The translations under genes and the position numbers were made by a program. Below, piece after piece: positions 16,202-25,421 of a stretch of 64,000 nucleotides of DNA. Within the stretch, counting starts at the first letter, position 1. Every line of letters starts with the position of its first letter. The notes beneath the pieces are model-generated. The model was not told the origin of the DNA and did no database searches. It saw only the letters and a program-made list of their open reading frames with translations. Location of the stretch: NCBI RefSeq assembly GCF_027570075.1, contig NZ_JAKMUS010000010.1:1-64000 (forward strand), in the 5' to 3' direction. The stretch comes from Corynebacterium meitnerae (GTDB taxonomy: Bacteria; Actinomycetota; Actinomycetes; Mycobacteriales; Mycobacteriaceae).

Positions 16202-19200
16202 GCACGCCGAACAGTACGCAGAAACAGACGCAGATGAATCAGATTGAAACCCAGTCCCATAAGCCTCAACAGCCGCAGTCCGCTCAGAAGTGGATTCCGG
16301 TCACCGCGATGGTGTCGGGGCTTTTGGCCTTCATTTTTTTCTTTGCTTTGCCGTTCTTGCCGGTCAAGCAAGTACAGTCCTCCTTCAATTGGCCGCAGGA
16401 TGAGGCCCTCACGTCAGTGAATGCGCCGCTGATTTCTTTGGCGCCGGAGAAGCTGGACATCACCGTCCCGTTGTCGGTGGTGGATGCGATGAATCCGGGC
16501 CAGACCACGGTGCTGTCCACGCTGCCGGAGGATTCCACGGAGGCGGTGAACCGCGGCCTCTTTGTCAACGCCCCTGAAGAGGGTGGCCTGAACGTGTCCA
16601 CGCTCAATGAGGTGATCTTTGACCTCAGCGCGCAGGAATTGGCGCAGATGCGTGATGAAAGCATCCGCATCACGGCCGACGGTGACTCGGTGCGCGTTGA
16701 CGCGCCGGGCACCAAGTTCGACGCCGAGACCGAAGAGGACATGCGCCCGCAGGTCACCGGTATTTACACCGAGCTTTCCGGGGAGAAGGCGCAGGAGCTT
16801 AAGCGCGCGGGCCTGAAAGCCCACGTTGAGATCAACTCCCGCTTCACCTCCTCCCCGTCCGCGATCAAGTGGGCGGCAATGATCTTGGGTTCTCTGTCTG
16901 CCTTGGTTGCGCTGTGGGCACTGGCGAAGCTGGATCTGCGTGATGGCCGCCGCCTGCCGCTGCTGCGTCCGGAGTGGAAGACCTTCAAGCCGCTCGACGG
17001 TGTTGTGCTGGGCATTCTTGGCTTCTGGCACATCTTCGGTGCGAATACGTCTGATGATGGCTTCTTGCTCACCATGGCGCGCGTGGCTAATGACTCGGAC
17101 TACATGGCCAACTACTACCGCTGGTACGGCGTGCCGGAAGCACCGTTTGGTTCACCGTTCTATGACATCTTGTCACTGTTGGCCAAGGTCAGCACGGCCT
17201 CGGCCTGGATGCGTCTGCCAACGCTGATCGCCGGCATCTTGATCTGGTGGATCCTGTCCCGCGAGATCCTGCCGCGCCTGGGTGAAAAGATTGCCACCCG
17301 CCGCGTGGCCTACTGGACGGCAGCGTTCATGTTCCTGGCGTTCTGGCTGCCGTATGACAACGGCCTGCGCCCGGAGCCGATCATCGCGCTGGGCGCCCTG
17401 GCTACGTGGGCGTCCTTTGAGTCGGCGATCAGCTCCCGTCGTTTGCTGCCGGCAGCGATCGGCACCATCTTCGCGGCCTTCACCCTGGCGTGTGGTCCGA
17501 CGGGCCTGACCGCAGTGGGCGTCTTCCTCGTCTGCCTGCCGCAGGTCCTGCGCATTCTCAGCGAGCGTCGCGTCTACGCCCCCATGGCTGCCATGGTCGG
17601 CCCCTTCTTGGCCGCTGGTTTCGCCGTGATGGTGCCGGTCTTCCATGACCAGACGTTGGCCACGGTGCTGGAATCCACCTCCGTGCGCTCCTACGTCGGC
17701 CCGGCACTGGAGTGGTACCACGAGTTTGTCCGTTACGCGAACCTCTTTGAGTCCGGTGCGGACGGCTCCTTGGCCCGTCGCTTTGCCATGCTGACCTTGC
17801 TTTTCTGCCTGGGCCTGGTGCTGTGGGCACTCACCCGTTGGGACGCAGTGCCCGGCGCGAATAAGGAGCCTACGCAGCGTCTGCTGGCTATCTTTGCCAT
17901 GTCCATGTTCTTCCTCATGTTCACGCCGACGAAGTGGACCCACCACTTTGGTATCTACGCGGGCCTGGCCGGTGCGGCCGCCGCGTTGGGTGCGGTGGCT
18001 CTGTCGGAGATCACGGCGCGTTCTGCCCGTGCGCGGACCTTCGCGTTGGCAGCAATCACGTTCATCATGGCGCTGTCCTTCGCCGGTTGGAACGCCTGGT
18101 GGTACGTCTCCTCCTTCAGCGTTCCTTGGTGGGACAAGAGCGTCCAGGTTAAGCGGATCGAGGCTGGCACTGTGTTGCTGGCCATCTCCCTCATCATTGC
18201 GGCGGTGGGCATCTACCAGTCCTTCTCGCGCAGTAAGCGCGAGAAGGACTCTGCCTCGTCTGATTCGGTGGCCTCCCTGCGCATGCGCCGGGTGATGACA
18301 GCACCGATCGCCGTGGCCTGCATCTTGGTGGTCACGTTCTCCTGCCTCACTTTTGTGAAGGCCTTTGCTTCCCAGACGCCGGCCTACTCCGTGGGCATGG
18401 GCAACCTGCGCTCGCTGACGGGCAACACGTGCCAGCTGTCTAGCGACGTGCTGGTGGAAACCAACACGAATGATTCCTTCCTCACGCCTGTGGACGGCGT
18501 CCCGCTGGGCCGCTCCCTCGAATCCGGCACCGTCCGTGGTTTCACCCCAGGTGGCGTCCCTGCGTTCATCAACTCTGAGCGCAAGGGCGTGCCGAATATT
18601 GGGTCGATGGGGCAGACGCAGGGGGTACAGGATGCGCAGATAAGCACTGACGCAAACGTTGAGGCAAGCGCTGAGGCGAACGACGAGCAAGCACAATCGA
18701 CCTCCCGCACCACCACGCAGGGCAACCGCCCTGAAGATCAAGTGGGCATCAATGGCTCCACCGTGCGCCTGCCGTTCAACCTGGACTACAACCGCGTACC
18801 GGTGGTGGGCAGCTTCGCGGCATCCACTCAGGCCACTGCGGAGCTCAAGACCTCCTGGTACGAGCTGCCAGAAGCCACCGACGACGCGCCGCTGCTGGTC
18901 GCTTCCGTGGCCGGCCGCATCACTCACCACGACATCAACGGTGTGAAGCAAGATGGCCAGACCCTTGGGCTGCAGTACGGCACGCGCAATGAGGATGGCT
19001 CCGTCACCGATATCGGTGAGGTGGAGATGCTCGATCCGGGCCCGGCCATCAAGTGGCGTAACCTGCGCTACCCCATCGCTGACCTGCCGGATTCCGCTAA
19101 CGTGGTGCGCCTCGTCGGCGAGGACATCAACCTTGACCCGTACGAGTGGATGGCCGTGACCCCGCTGCGCAACCCGAAGCTGGAGGCGCTCACCGAGGTC

Positions 19201-19599
19201 TTCGACTCCGACACCCCGGGCCTGCTGGACTGGTCCGTGGCACTGCAGTACCCGTGCCACCGCACCTTCAACCACTACGCCGGTGTGGCAGAAATCCCGC
19301 AGTTCCGCGTCAGCCCTGATGCGCCTGGTAAGGAGGAGTTGTCTGACTTCATGGACTTCCTCGGCGGCGGCGCTCTGGCAACATCGGAGGCAGTCAACTC
19401 CGCATACCAGCTCCCGGGCTACCTCAAGCGCGACTGGCAGCGCGACTGGGGTTCAGTACACCGCTACGAGTTGCGCACCAACTCGCGCGGCGAGGAACCG
19501 GCGCTGGCAAAGATTGACTACGAAACGGTGACACGCTCCGGTGTGTGGCACCCGTCGGACATGAAGATCCGTGACCCGTACGAAAAGACTAAAGAGTAG
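16198..19599 (+). CDS. emb: Arabinosyltransferase Emb
   Basis: A 1133-residue GT53 arabinan polymerase, the target of ethambutol, extending alpha-1,5-linked arabinan. Layout: short basic N terminus, first helix near residue 40, a jellyroll-like external loop (about 65-215), a multi-helix GT-C core (about 220-730) with the conserved GANTSDDGFLLTMARVAND segment containing the catalytic-type Asp pair, and a large external C-terminal carbohydrate-binding part. Corynebacteria keep a single emb where mycobacteria have three. A low-complexity Ala/Glu/Thr/Ser/Gln stretch of about 40 residues near 803-843 interrupts the C-terminal domain. Starts inside the aftA stop codon, so translation is coupled. 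Confidence 0.95.
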   Translation: MSTPNSTQKQTQMNQIETQSHKPQQPQSAQKWIPVTAMVSGLLAFIFFFALPFLPVKQVQSSFNWPQDEALTSVNAPLISLAPEKLDITVPLSVVDAMNPGQTTVLSTLPEDSTEAVNRGLFVNAPEEGGLNVSTLNEVIFDLSAQELAQMRDESIRITADGDSVRVDAPGTKFDAETEEDMRPQVTGIYTELSGEKAQELKRAGLKAHVEINSRFTSSPSAIKWAAMILGSLSALVALWALAKLDLRDGRRLPLLRPEWKTFKPLDGVVLGILGFWHIFGANTSDDGFLLTMARVANDSDYMANYYRWYGVPEAPFGSPFYDILSLLAKVSTASAWMRLPTLIAGILIWWILSREILPRLGEKIATRRVAYWTAAFMFLAFWLPYDNGLRPEPIIALGALATWASFESAISSRRLLPAAIGTIFAAFTLACGPTGLTAVGVFLVCLPQVLRILSERRVYAPMAAMVGPFLAAGFAVMVPVFHDQTLATVLESTSVRSYVGPALEWYHEFVRYANLFESGADGSLARRFAMLTLLFCLGLVLWALTRWDAVPGANKEPTQRLLAIFAMSMFFLMFTPTKWTHHFGIYAGLAGAAAALGAVALSEITARSARARTFALAAITFIMALSFAGWNAWWYVSSFSVPWWDKSVQVKRIEAGTVLLAISLIIAAVGIYQSFSRSKREKDSASSDSVASLRMRRVMTAPIAVACILVVTFSCLTFVKAFASQTPAYSVGMGNLRSLTGNTCQLSSDVLVETNTNDSFLTPVDGVPLGRSLESGTVRGFTPGGVPAFINSERKGVPNIGSMGQTQGVQDAQISTDANVEASAEANDEQAQSTSRTTTQGNRPEDQVGINGSTVRLPFNLDYNRVPVVGSFAASTQATAELKTSWYELPEATDDAPLLVASVAGRITHHDINGVKQDGQTLGLQYGTRNEDGSVTDIGEVEMLDPGPAIKWRNLRYPIADLPDSANVVRLVGEDINLDPYEWMAVTPLRNPKLEALTEVFDSDTPGLLDWSVALQYPCHRTFNHYAGVAEIPQFRVSPDAPGKEELSDFMDFLGGGALATSEAVNSAYQLPGYLKRDWQRDWGSVHRYELRTNSRGEEPALAKIDYETVTRSGVWHPSDMKIRDPYEKTKE

Positions 19600-19617
19600 G
19601 GAGTAGAAGGAGAAAAC

Positions 19618-21546
19618 ATGAAAGACCTCTACAAACTCGTCAACGGCCCCTGGCTGGATAGCCACGTCATCCCGTCTGACCGGGGTGTGGATGGCACCTT
19701 CCACGCGCTGCGCGACAAGGCGGAAGAAGACGTCCACGCCATCGTCGAAAACGGCGCGGGCCTCGGCAGTGACCTGTACGCCTCCTTCATGGATACCGAC
19801 GAGATCAACCTCGCAGGCACGTGCCCCCTCGACGTAGACTTCGCGCTTATCGATGTCTCCTCCCCCACCGAGCTCGCCGCTGCCTTTGGCAAGCTGGACC
19901 GCACCGGTGTTGGGGCTCCGCTGACCTACTGGGTGGAGAAGGATTCCCTCGGGGATACCGCGGTGCCCTACCTCATCCAGTCGGGCCTGGGCCTGCCGGA
20001 TGAGGCGTACTACCGCGAGCCTGCCCATGCTGACACGCTGGCCGCCTACCGCGAACACGTTGCGCGGATGCTCGGCTTCTTCCATCCAACGCAACTCTTT
20101 GGCGTCGCCCCCATCGAAGCCGCGGAGCGCGTCGTCGCGCTTGAAACGCAGATCGCCAGCCACCACTGGGACGTCGTGGCCTCGCGCGATTCGCTAAAAA
20201 CATACAACCCGACCGAACTCGGTGAACTCCCCGACATCATCCAGACCCTCCTCACAGCCTCCGGGTTGCCGGAGGGGAGGGTGATTGTGATGATGCCGTC
20301 GTTCGTCGACAAGCTTGCAGAGCTGCTTGTCGACGTCCCTCTGACCGACTGGAAACTCTGGGCCATCTGGGCCATCCTGCGTTCCCGCGCGGGCGTGCTG
20401 ACGGAGGATGTGGGTGCGGAGAATTTCGAGTTCTACGGCACCGTGCTCTCCGGCGCAACAGAGCAGCGCGACCGGTGGAAACGTGGCGTGGCGCTGGCGG
20501 AATCCCTCGTGGGTGAGGATCTCGGCAAAGCGTACGTGGACAAGCACTTCCCGGCAGACTCCAAGGCGCAGATGCTCGAGCTCGTGGACTACCTGGTGGA
20601 TGCCTATGAGCAGCGCATTTCCACCCTGCCGTGGATGTCGCCGGAGACGCGTGAGCGCGCGCTGGAGAAGCTGCGTCTGTTTAACGCGAAGATCGGCTAC
20701 CCCGACACCTGGCGCTCGTATGAGGGCCTTGCATTTTCCCGCGAGGGCGGTGACCTGGTGGCCAACGTGCGCGCGGGTGCTGCCTTTGAGCACGACTACC
20801 AGGTGGCCAAGGTGGGCAAGCCGGCGGACCGCAACGAGTGGGTGGCCACCCCGCAGACCGTCAACGCCTTCTACAACCCGGTGGTCAATGACATCACCTT
20901 CCCGGCCGCGATCCTGCAGCCACCGTTCTTCGACCCGGCTGCGGATGCGGCGGAGAACTTCGGTGCGATCGGCGCGGTCATCGGCCACGAGATTGGCCAC
21001 GGCTTCGATGATCAGGGCTCGCGTTACGACGGCCACGGGAACCTCAACTCCTGGTGGACCGAGGAAGACCGCACCCGGTTTGAGGAGCTCACCGCCAAGC
21101 TGGTCAAGCAATACGACGGCCTAGTGCCCACCGTGTTGGAAGGTCGCGGTGAATCCCGTGGCGTCAACGGTGAGTTCACGCTTGGTGAGAATATCGGTGA
21201 CCTGGGTGGCTTGGGCATCGCGGTGATCGCGTACAAGAACTACCTGGCTGAGCAGGGACTTGACCCGCGCGGCCCGGTGCAGACCTTCCACGCCCCCGGC
21301 GCGACCGCGGAGATCGACGGCCAGGAATTCGACGGCCTACAGCGCCTCTTCCTCGCCTGGGCACGGGTGTGGCGCACCGCCATCCGCCCGGAGATGGCCG
21401 AGCAGTACCTGGCCATTGACCCGCACTCGCCGGCGGAGTTCCGCTGCAACGTCGTGGCGGGCAATATCGCCGAGTTCTACGAGGCTTTCCCAGAGGCTTC
21501 GGCTGAGGCGCTGGTTGCTGAGGATGACCGGGTGGTGATCTGGTAG
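19618..21546 (+). CDS. pepO: M13 family zinc metallopeptidase (PepO/neprilysin-like)
   Basis: A 642-residue oligopeptidase. The zinc site HEIGH lies in VIGHEIGHGFDDQGSRYD, with the third ligand in GENIGDLGG; the substrate-binding VNAFYNPVVNDITFPAAIL and the C-terminal FRCNVVAGN signature are present. There is no signal peptide or N-terminal anchor, so a cytoplasmic peptide-degrading role is likely. AAGGAG precedes ATG 19618. It follows emb by 18 bp and the next gene starts 2 bp after its stop. Confidence 0.92.
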   Translation: MKDLYKLVNGPWLDSHVIPSDRGVDGTFHALRDKAEEDVHAIVENGAGLGSDLYASFMDTDEINLAGTCPLDVDFALIDVSSPTELAAAFGKLDRTGVGAPLTYWVEKDSLGDTAVPYLIQSGLGLPDEAYYREPAHADTLAAYREHVARMLGFFHPTQLFGVAPIEAAERVVALETQIASHHWDVVASRDSLKTYNPTELGELPDIIQTLLTASGLPEGRVIVMMPSFVDKLAELLVDVPLTDWKLWAIWAILRSRAGVLTEDVGAENFEFYGTVLSGATEQRDRWKRGVALAESLVGEDLGKAYVDKHFPADSKAQMLELVDYLVDAYEQRISTLPWMSPETRERALEKLRLFNAKIGYPDTWRSYEGLAFSREGGDLVANVRAGAAFEHDYQVAKVGKPADRNEWVATPQTVNAFYNPVVNDITFPAAILQPPFFDPAADAAENFGAIGAVIGHEIGHGFDDQGSRYDGHGNLNSWWTEEDRTRFEELTAKLVKQYDGLVPTVLEGRGESRGVNGEFTLGENIGDLGGLGIAVIAYKNYLAEQGLDPRGPVQTFHAPGATAEIDGQEFDGLQRLFLAWARVWRTAIRPEMAEQYLAIDPHSPAEFRCNVVAGNIAEFYEAFPEASAEALVAEDDRVVIW

Positions 21547-21548
21547 CC

Positions 21549-22604
21549 ATGTCCACCCCCGATTACCGCGCCGGTCAGGACCGCATGCGCCACATCCCGG
21601 AACCAGCACCAGAAGTAGAAGAGCTGCCGGCTGGCCCCTCCAACACCGCCTACCCCCTCAACGACCAGGGCAATGAGGACTTCAACGTCGGCGGCGTGGA
21701 ACGCACCTTGCCGCCGGAGGAGCAGCTGGAACAGCTGGTCAGCTACATGGACGCCACCTACCCCGTGCCGGATTTCACCCCACCGTGGAAGGGCGGCAGC
21801 GGCGACCCAGGCGATGCGGACCGCTACGTGGCTAACCTGCCAGACCGCATCACCCATGCCGCGATGCTCATGCTGGGTTCCGGTCTGGACCACACCATGC
21901 CGGGCGTGGCCTACGGCATGAATATCGGCACCACCCGGGAGCTACCGGCACTGTCTGACCTGCCAGATCTACCAGGCCAGGTAGACATCCCGGCGCGCAT
22001 CTTCGTGCCCACTGCCCCCACCGGTCAGTGGGCGGTGTCCCTCCACTCGGGTGGCTGGTGGCGTGGCTCCGGCCAGGCGTTGGAGCTGCAGTGGCGCCCC
22101 GAAGTCGCCGCAGCGGCAGAACTGTCCGGCACCACCATCCTGGACCTAGACCACCCCCTGGCACCGGAGGCGGACCTGGACGAGATCGTGGACAGCGTGC
22201 GCAAAGCCCTGGCCTACGTGCGCGCCCAGGAACCGTCCTCAGTGGCGCTCTGGGGTTACAGCTCGGGCGGCGCGTTGGCGGCACTGGCTGCCACAGAAGA
22301 CGCAGCAGCCGGGGCAGGCGTGGACGCCCTCGTGCTCACCTTCCCCGACCTCGATTCCGTGGCCAACCTGCCCGCGGATCTGCGTGGGCAGCACACCGTC
22401 CCCTCCCCCACCGAGTGGCCTAAGACGCTCCTGCAGATCGCGCTCAAGGATGAGATCGCCGCCCGCCCAGACGTCTCCGGTGCCGGTGACACCGTGCAGG
22501 TGGCGGAGTACCACTCCACCCACCGCATTGCTACCCCGGCGGAGAACCGCCAGAGGGTGAGGGATGTGGCGGAGTTCCTGAAGGGCGCCGAAAAGCGAAA
22601 CTAG
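21549..22604 (+). CDS. Alpha/beta hydrolase fold protein
   Basis: A 351-residue hydrolase of the esterase/lipase type. The oxyanion motif HSGGWW (about residue 168) and the nucleophile elbow GYSSGG (about 238) are clear, and HSTHRIAT near the C terminus may give the catalytic His. The N-terminal 60 residues are Pro/Glu-rich and probably disordered. It starts 2 bp after pepO, which suggests cotranscription. Substrate unknown. It overlaps the convergent next gene by 4 bp. Confidence 0.75.
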   Translation: MSTPDYRAGQDRMRHIPEPAPEVEELPAGPSNTAYPLNDQGNEDFNVGGVERTLPPEEQLEQLVSYMDATYPVPDFTPPWKGGSGDPGDADRYVANLPDRITHAAMLMLGSGLDHTMPGVAYGMNIGTTRELPALSDLPDLPGQVDIPARIFVPTAPTGQWAVSLHSGGWWRGSGQALELQWRPEVAAAAELSGTTILDLDHPLAPEADLDEIVDSVRKALAYVRAQEPSSVALWGYSSGGALAALAATEDAAAGAGVDALVLTFPDLDSVANLPADLRGQHTVPSPTEWPKTLLQIALKDEIAARPDVSGAGDTVQVAEYHSTHRIATPAENRQRVRDVAEFLKGAEKRN

Positions 22605-23398
22605 CCCACCGGACTCATCGTGGGCACTGGGCGCTTCTGGCCGCGCGCATTGAGCCACACCGGCATCACCGCCGCGGCATCGAGGGCGTCCTCCGCGCTG
22701 AAGGACAGCGGGAAGCGCTCCTTCTGGTCGATCCATTCGAGGACGTCCTCGGTGTGATCGTCCACATCCCCGTACGTCATCGCGGCTACCGCGAAATCAT
22801 GGCCGAAGGACACCGAGGCCACGGCACCTGAACGGTCATCTGACCAGCCAAATTTGGTCCCGATGACCCCATCCAACTGGTCTGTGCCAAAGTCTTGCTT
22901 GAAGCCATCCTCCGCCACCAGTGTGTGGTTGGCCATCGCACGGAGCACCGGCTCCGCCACCGGATCATCCTTGATCAAGCTGATGAACTTAGCCATGTCA
23001 TAGGGGGACGTAGACGACCGCCCCCAGTAGCCGGCACTCACCGTCGCGGTGAGCCCAAACTCCTTGGCCACCTCATTGATCGCCTCCGGGTACTTGCGGT
23101 CCAGTTCCACCGCCAGCCCGTCGGAGGAGGCACGCACCATCCGCCATACCTTGCCTTTATCCTCCGTCTTCCCGTTGTGGAGGATCCAGTAGCCGAGGTA
23201 CAGCTTGGCCAACGACAGCGCCGGACGAGGATCCTTGGCGCCGGGGCTGCCGGTCCAGCGGCCACCATCGTGGTACACCGCGAGGTCAGTGCGCTCACCC
23301 GGGTCACCGGGCAGCACATCCATCGCGGCAGCAGGTACTGCGGCACCCAAACCCATCAACAGGCACGCGGCAACCGCCGCCAATCGCTTCACCCGCAT
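22601..23398 (-). CDS. Secreted penicillin-recognising serine hydrolase-like protein
   Basis: A 265-residue exported protein. A signal peptide (about 1-25, ending AAAM) is followed by elements of the beta-lactamase/DD-peptidase fold: SxxK in ALSLAKLY, a Ser-rich GRSSTS in the second-motif region and GTKFG in place of KTG. A DD-carboxypeptidase or beta-lactamase-like activity is possible but the second and third motifs are atypical. It is the last gene of the packed minus-strand operon, 6 bp after the VOC gene; no good Shine-Dalgarno is visible, so translational coupling is likely. Confidence 0.6.
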   Translation of the reverse strand: MRVKRLAAVAACLLMGLGAAVPAAAMDVLPGDPGERTDLAVYHDGGRWTGSPGAKDPRPALSLAKLYLGYWILHNGKTEDKGKVWRMVRASSDGLAVELDRKYPEAINEVAKEFGLTATVSAGYWGRSSTSPYDMAKFISLIKDDPVAEPVLRAMANHTLVAEDGFKQDFGTDQLDGVIGTKFGWSDDRSGAVASVSFGHDFAVAAMTYGDVDDHTEDVLEWIDQKERFPLSFSAEDALDAAAVMPVWLNARGQKRPVPTMSPVG

Positions 23399-23404
23399 GG
23401 TTTT

Positions 23405-24214
23405 CTACAGGTGCAGGATGGATTCGGCTTCGTCGAGGGTCTCTTCATCGACAGGTTCATCGACCTCACACAGCGTGACCACGGCACCCGTGGAATCAGC
23501 GGCGGTAAGCAGCAGACCAAAGGGGGAATTCTCCGGGCCGCGCAGAATCTCGCCCCCGAATTCCTGGATCTTCGTGCGCGTTTCCGCGATGTTGGCTACA
23601 CCGAGGTAGCTGCTCCAGAAGCTCGGCACATCCGCCGGAATCTGCTCGGAGGCATCCCAAATACCTGCGAATGCGGCGCCGTCCTGCATGACCAGCAGGT
23701 AGCCCTCGTTTTCCACAATGTCCCAATTAAAAAGCTCACCGTAAAAATCAGCCACCGCGCGCACATTGCTTGTCGACGCATACTCATGCCACACCGGCGT
23801 CCCCGGCTCCCCCGCCGCCACGAATGCCTCGTCCCCGACCGGCTGGAACAACCCGAACCAGCCCCCAGCAACATCAGCGCACAGAGCCATGGATCCCAGG
23901 GACACATCCGCCGGCTCGGACAGCACGCGCCCACCGAGCTCCACCACGCGCGCGGAATCGCGGGCGATGTCGGTGGTGTAGAAGTACGTCACCCACGCAT
24001 CCGGCATGGCATCTTGTTCAACCATGCCCGCCACCGGCATGCCCTGGACACGGGCAACGCGATAATCATTCGCAGCGTCCCCGGCCGCACCGTCCCCAGC
24101 GTCTCCGATCTCCCACCCAAGAATGCGGGAGTAGAAGTAGGCGGACTTTCGCGCCTCCGTCGTAGCCAGGTCGATCCAGTAGGGCATTCCCGGCTGGGCT
24201 TGAAAAGCAGGCAT
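23405..24214 (-). CDS. VOC family protein with two glyoxalase-like domains
   Basis: A 269-residue protein built from two vicinal-oxygen-chelate halves, about residues 8-125 and 138-265. The first starts GMPYWIDLATTEARKSAYFYSRILGWEIGD and the second PVWHEYASTSNVRAVADFYGELFNWDIV. Members include dioxygenases, glyoxalases and antibiotic-binding proteins; no specific reaction can be read from the sequence. ATG 24214 lies 3 bp past the S4-domain stop codon, with GAGGA upstream. Confidence 0.8.
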   Translation of the reverse strand: MPAFQAQPGMPYWIDLATTEARKSAYFYSRILGWEIGDAGDGAAGDAANDYRVARVQGMPVAGMVEQDAMPDAWVTYFYTTDIARDSARVVELGGRVLSEPADVSLGSMALCADVAGGWFGLFQPVGDEAFVAAGEPGTPVWHEYASTSNVRAVADFYGELFNWDIVENEGYLLVMQDGAAFAGIWDASEQIPADVPSFWSSYLGVANIAETRTKIQEFGGEILRGPENSPFGLLLTAADSTGAVVTLCEVDEPVDEETLDEAESILHL

Positions 24215-24217
24215 GTT

Positions 24218-24463
24218 TTAGGAGTTCCTCCGTTCTTCAGGGGCAGCACCATCGGCCACGATGGTCACGGCGTCACCGGTGGAAGGGACGGAGACCACGT
24301 CGCCGTCGACAAGCGATTGGCCCCGCGATGTGGCGGGCTCACCGTTGACATAAATGAGGCCGTCGGCGATCACTTCCTTTGCGTGACCACCGGATTCCAC
24401 AAGGTTAACGAGCTTAAGAAACTGGCCGAGTTTGATGCTCTGGCCACTGATCTCAACCTCCAT
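24218..24463 (-). CDS. S4-domain RNA-binding protein (YaaA/RlbA type)
   Basis: An 81-residue single S4 RNA-binding domain. The helix-loop-strand pattern IKLGQFLKLVNLVESGGHAKEVIADGLIYVNGE is typical of the short YaaA-like family, which bind structured RNA, usually ribosomal. The C-terminal 20 residues are a charged tail. Its ATG overlaps the stop of the upstream gene by one base (TAATG), so the two are translationally coupled. Confidence 0.85.
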   Translation of the reverse strand: MEVEISGQSIKLGQFLKLVNLVESGGHAKEVIADGLIYVNGEPATSRGQSLVDGDVVSVPSTGDAVTIVADGAAPEERRNS

Positions 24464-24783
24464 TAGCCCAGCCTGACAGCGGTGCCGGTAGCGGCGACGA
24501 ACATCATCGAGCCGTCCGCACCCATCGGCGAATAGTCCAACTCAACGCTGACCACGGCATCCGCCCCAATCTGGCGGGCGCGCTCCCACAGCTCATTAAG
24601 CGCGCTGTCGCGGGCACCGACCAGCTCCGCCTCCCACGAACTCGCGCGGCCGCCAATCATGTTGCGGATACCCGCACCGATATCTTTGAACATATTCATG
24701 CCGGTGATCGTTTCGCCGCCAACGATGCGCATGTACTCAACGATCGTGCGACCTTCAACAGTCGGTGTGGTGGTAAGAATCAT
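24463..24783 (-). CDS. YbjQ family protein (heavy-metal-binding-like domain)
   Basis: A 106-residue protein of the YbjQ/UPF0145 family (PF01906): MILTTTPTVEGRTIVEYMRIVGGETITGMN followed by the conserved ARQIGADAVVSVELDYS. It probably forms a pentamer-like ring; role unknown. ATG 24783 overlaps the exporter stop (ATGA). It also has its own TATTCT hexamer (24796-24791) 7 bp upstream, so a leaderless internal promoter may serve the last four genes. Confidence 0.85.
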   Translation of the reverse strand: MILTTTPTVEGRTIVEYMRIVGGETITGMNMFKDIGAGIRNMIGGRASSWEAELVGARDSALNELWERARQIGADAVVSVELDYSPMGADGSMMFVAATGTAVRLG

Positions 24784-25418
24784 GCCCCTAAGAATACTTG
24801 GAAAACGCTCACAAGCATCCACACAGCCAACGCGACAAAAACAATGCCCGTGACCAGGTCAACCACGTGCCCCCAACGTGCCAAAAAGCCAGCAAGCTTA
24901 TCCACGAGCACCGCAAACCCCACAAACCACCCAAACCCAATGACCACCAGCGTGACCAGGATGAGCAGCGTCCACTCCCACCCCATGCCCGGGGTGATGA
25001 ACTGAGCGAACACGGCACCGAAGAACAGCACCGCCTTGGGGTTGGACAAGTTGGTGTACACCCCGATGCGCAGGGCCTGGGCAGTGGTGAGTTCTTTGCT
25101 GTCTGTTTGAGCGGTCACCTGCAGTTTTTGTGCTGAAAGACCGGCACGTATGGCCCCCACACCCATGGTGAGAAGGTAGATGCCGCCGATGAGCTGCAGC
25201 ACCGCCAGCACCTCAGGCACCGCCTTGATCAGGGCACTCAGACCCAGAAGCGACGCCGCGATCCAGACGGTGTTGCCCAGCATGATGCCCACGGCGCAGG
25301 CCACACCGATGGCGCGGGACTTGGCCCCTAACCGGATGATCTGCACCAGGTCCGGGCCGGGGCTGGCGATGGCGGCAACCCAAATGCCCACCAGCGCCGC
25401 GTACGTAGACAAAGTCAC
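24780..25418 (-). CDS. LysE/RhtB family amino acid exporter
   Basis: A 212-residue membrane protein with six helices and the LysE/RhtB hallmark SPGPD (residues 19-23) after the first helix. The conserved TNLSNPKAVLFFGAVFAQF segment is typical of homoserine/threonine or leucine exporters. The substrate cannot be chosen. It starts with GTG at 25418, 3 bp after the SDR stop, and overlaps the next start codon by 4 bp. Confidence 0.85.
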   Translation of the reverse strand: MTLSTYAALVGIWVAAIASPGPDLVQIIRLGAKSRAIGVACAVGIMLGNTVWIAASLLGLSALIKAVPEVLAVLQLIGGIYLLTMGVGAIRAGLSAQKLQVTAQTDSKELTTAQALRIGVYTNLSNPKAVLFFGAVFAQFITPGMGWEWTLLILVTLVVIGFGWFVGFAVLVDKLAGFLARWGHVVDLVTGIVFVALAVWMLVSVFQVFLGA

Positions 25419-25421
25419 GGT

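Noticed and set aside
17173..19275. 700-codon minus-strand frame inside emb
   Set aside because: Antisense shadow of a high-GC gene: His/Arg/Gly-rich composition, no family resemblance, and the plus-strand Emb is unmistakable.
22895..24466. 523-codon plus-strand frame opposite the VOC and S4 genes
   Set aside because: It spans several real minus-strand genes with clear domains and has no promoter or ribosome binding site.
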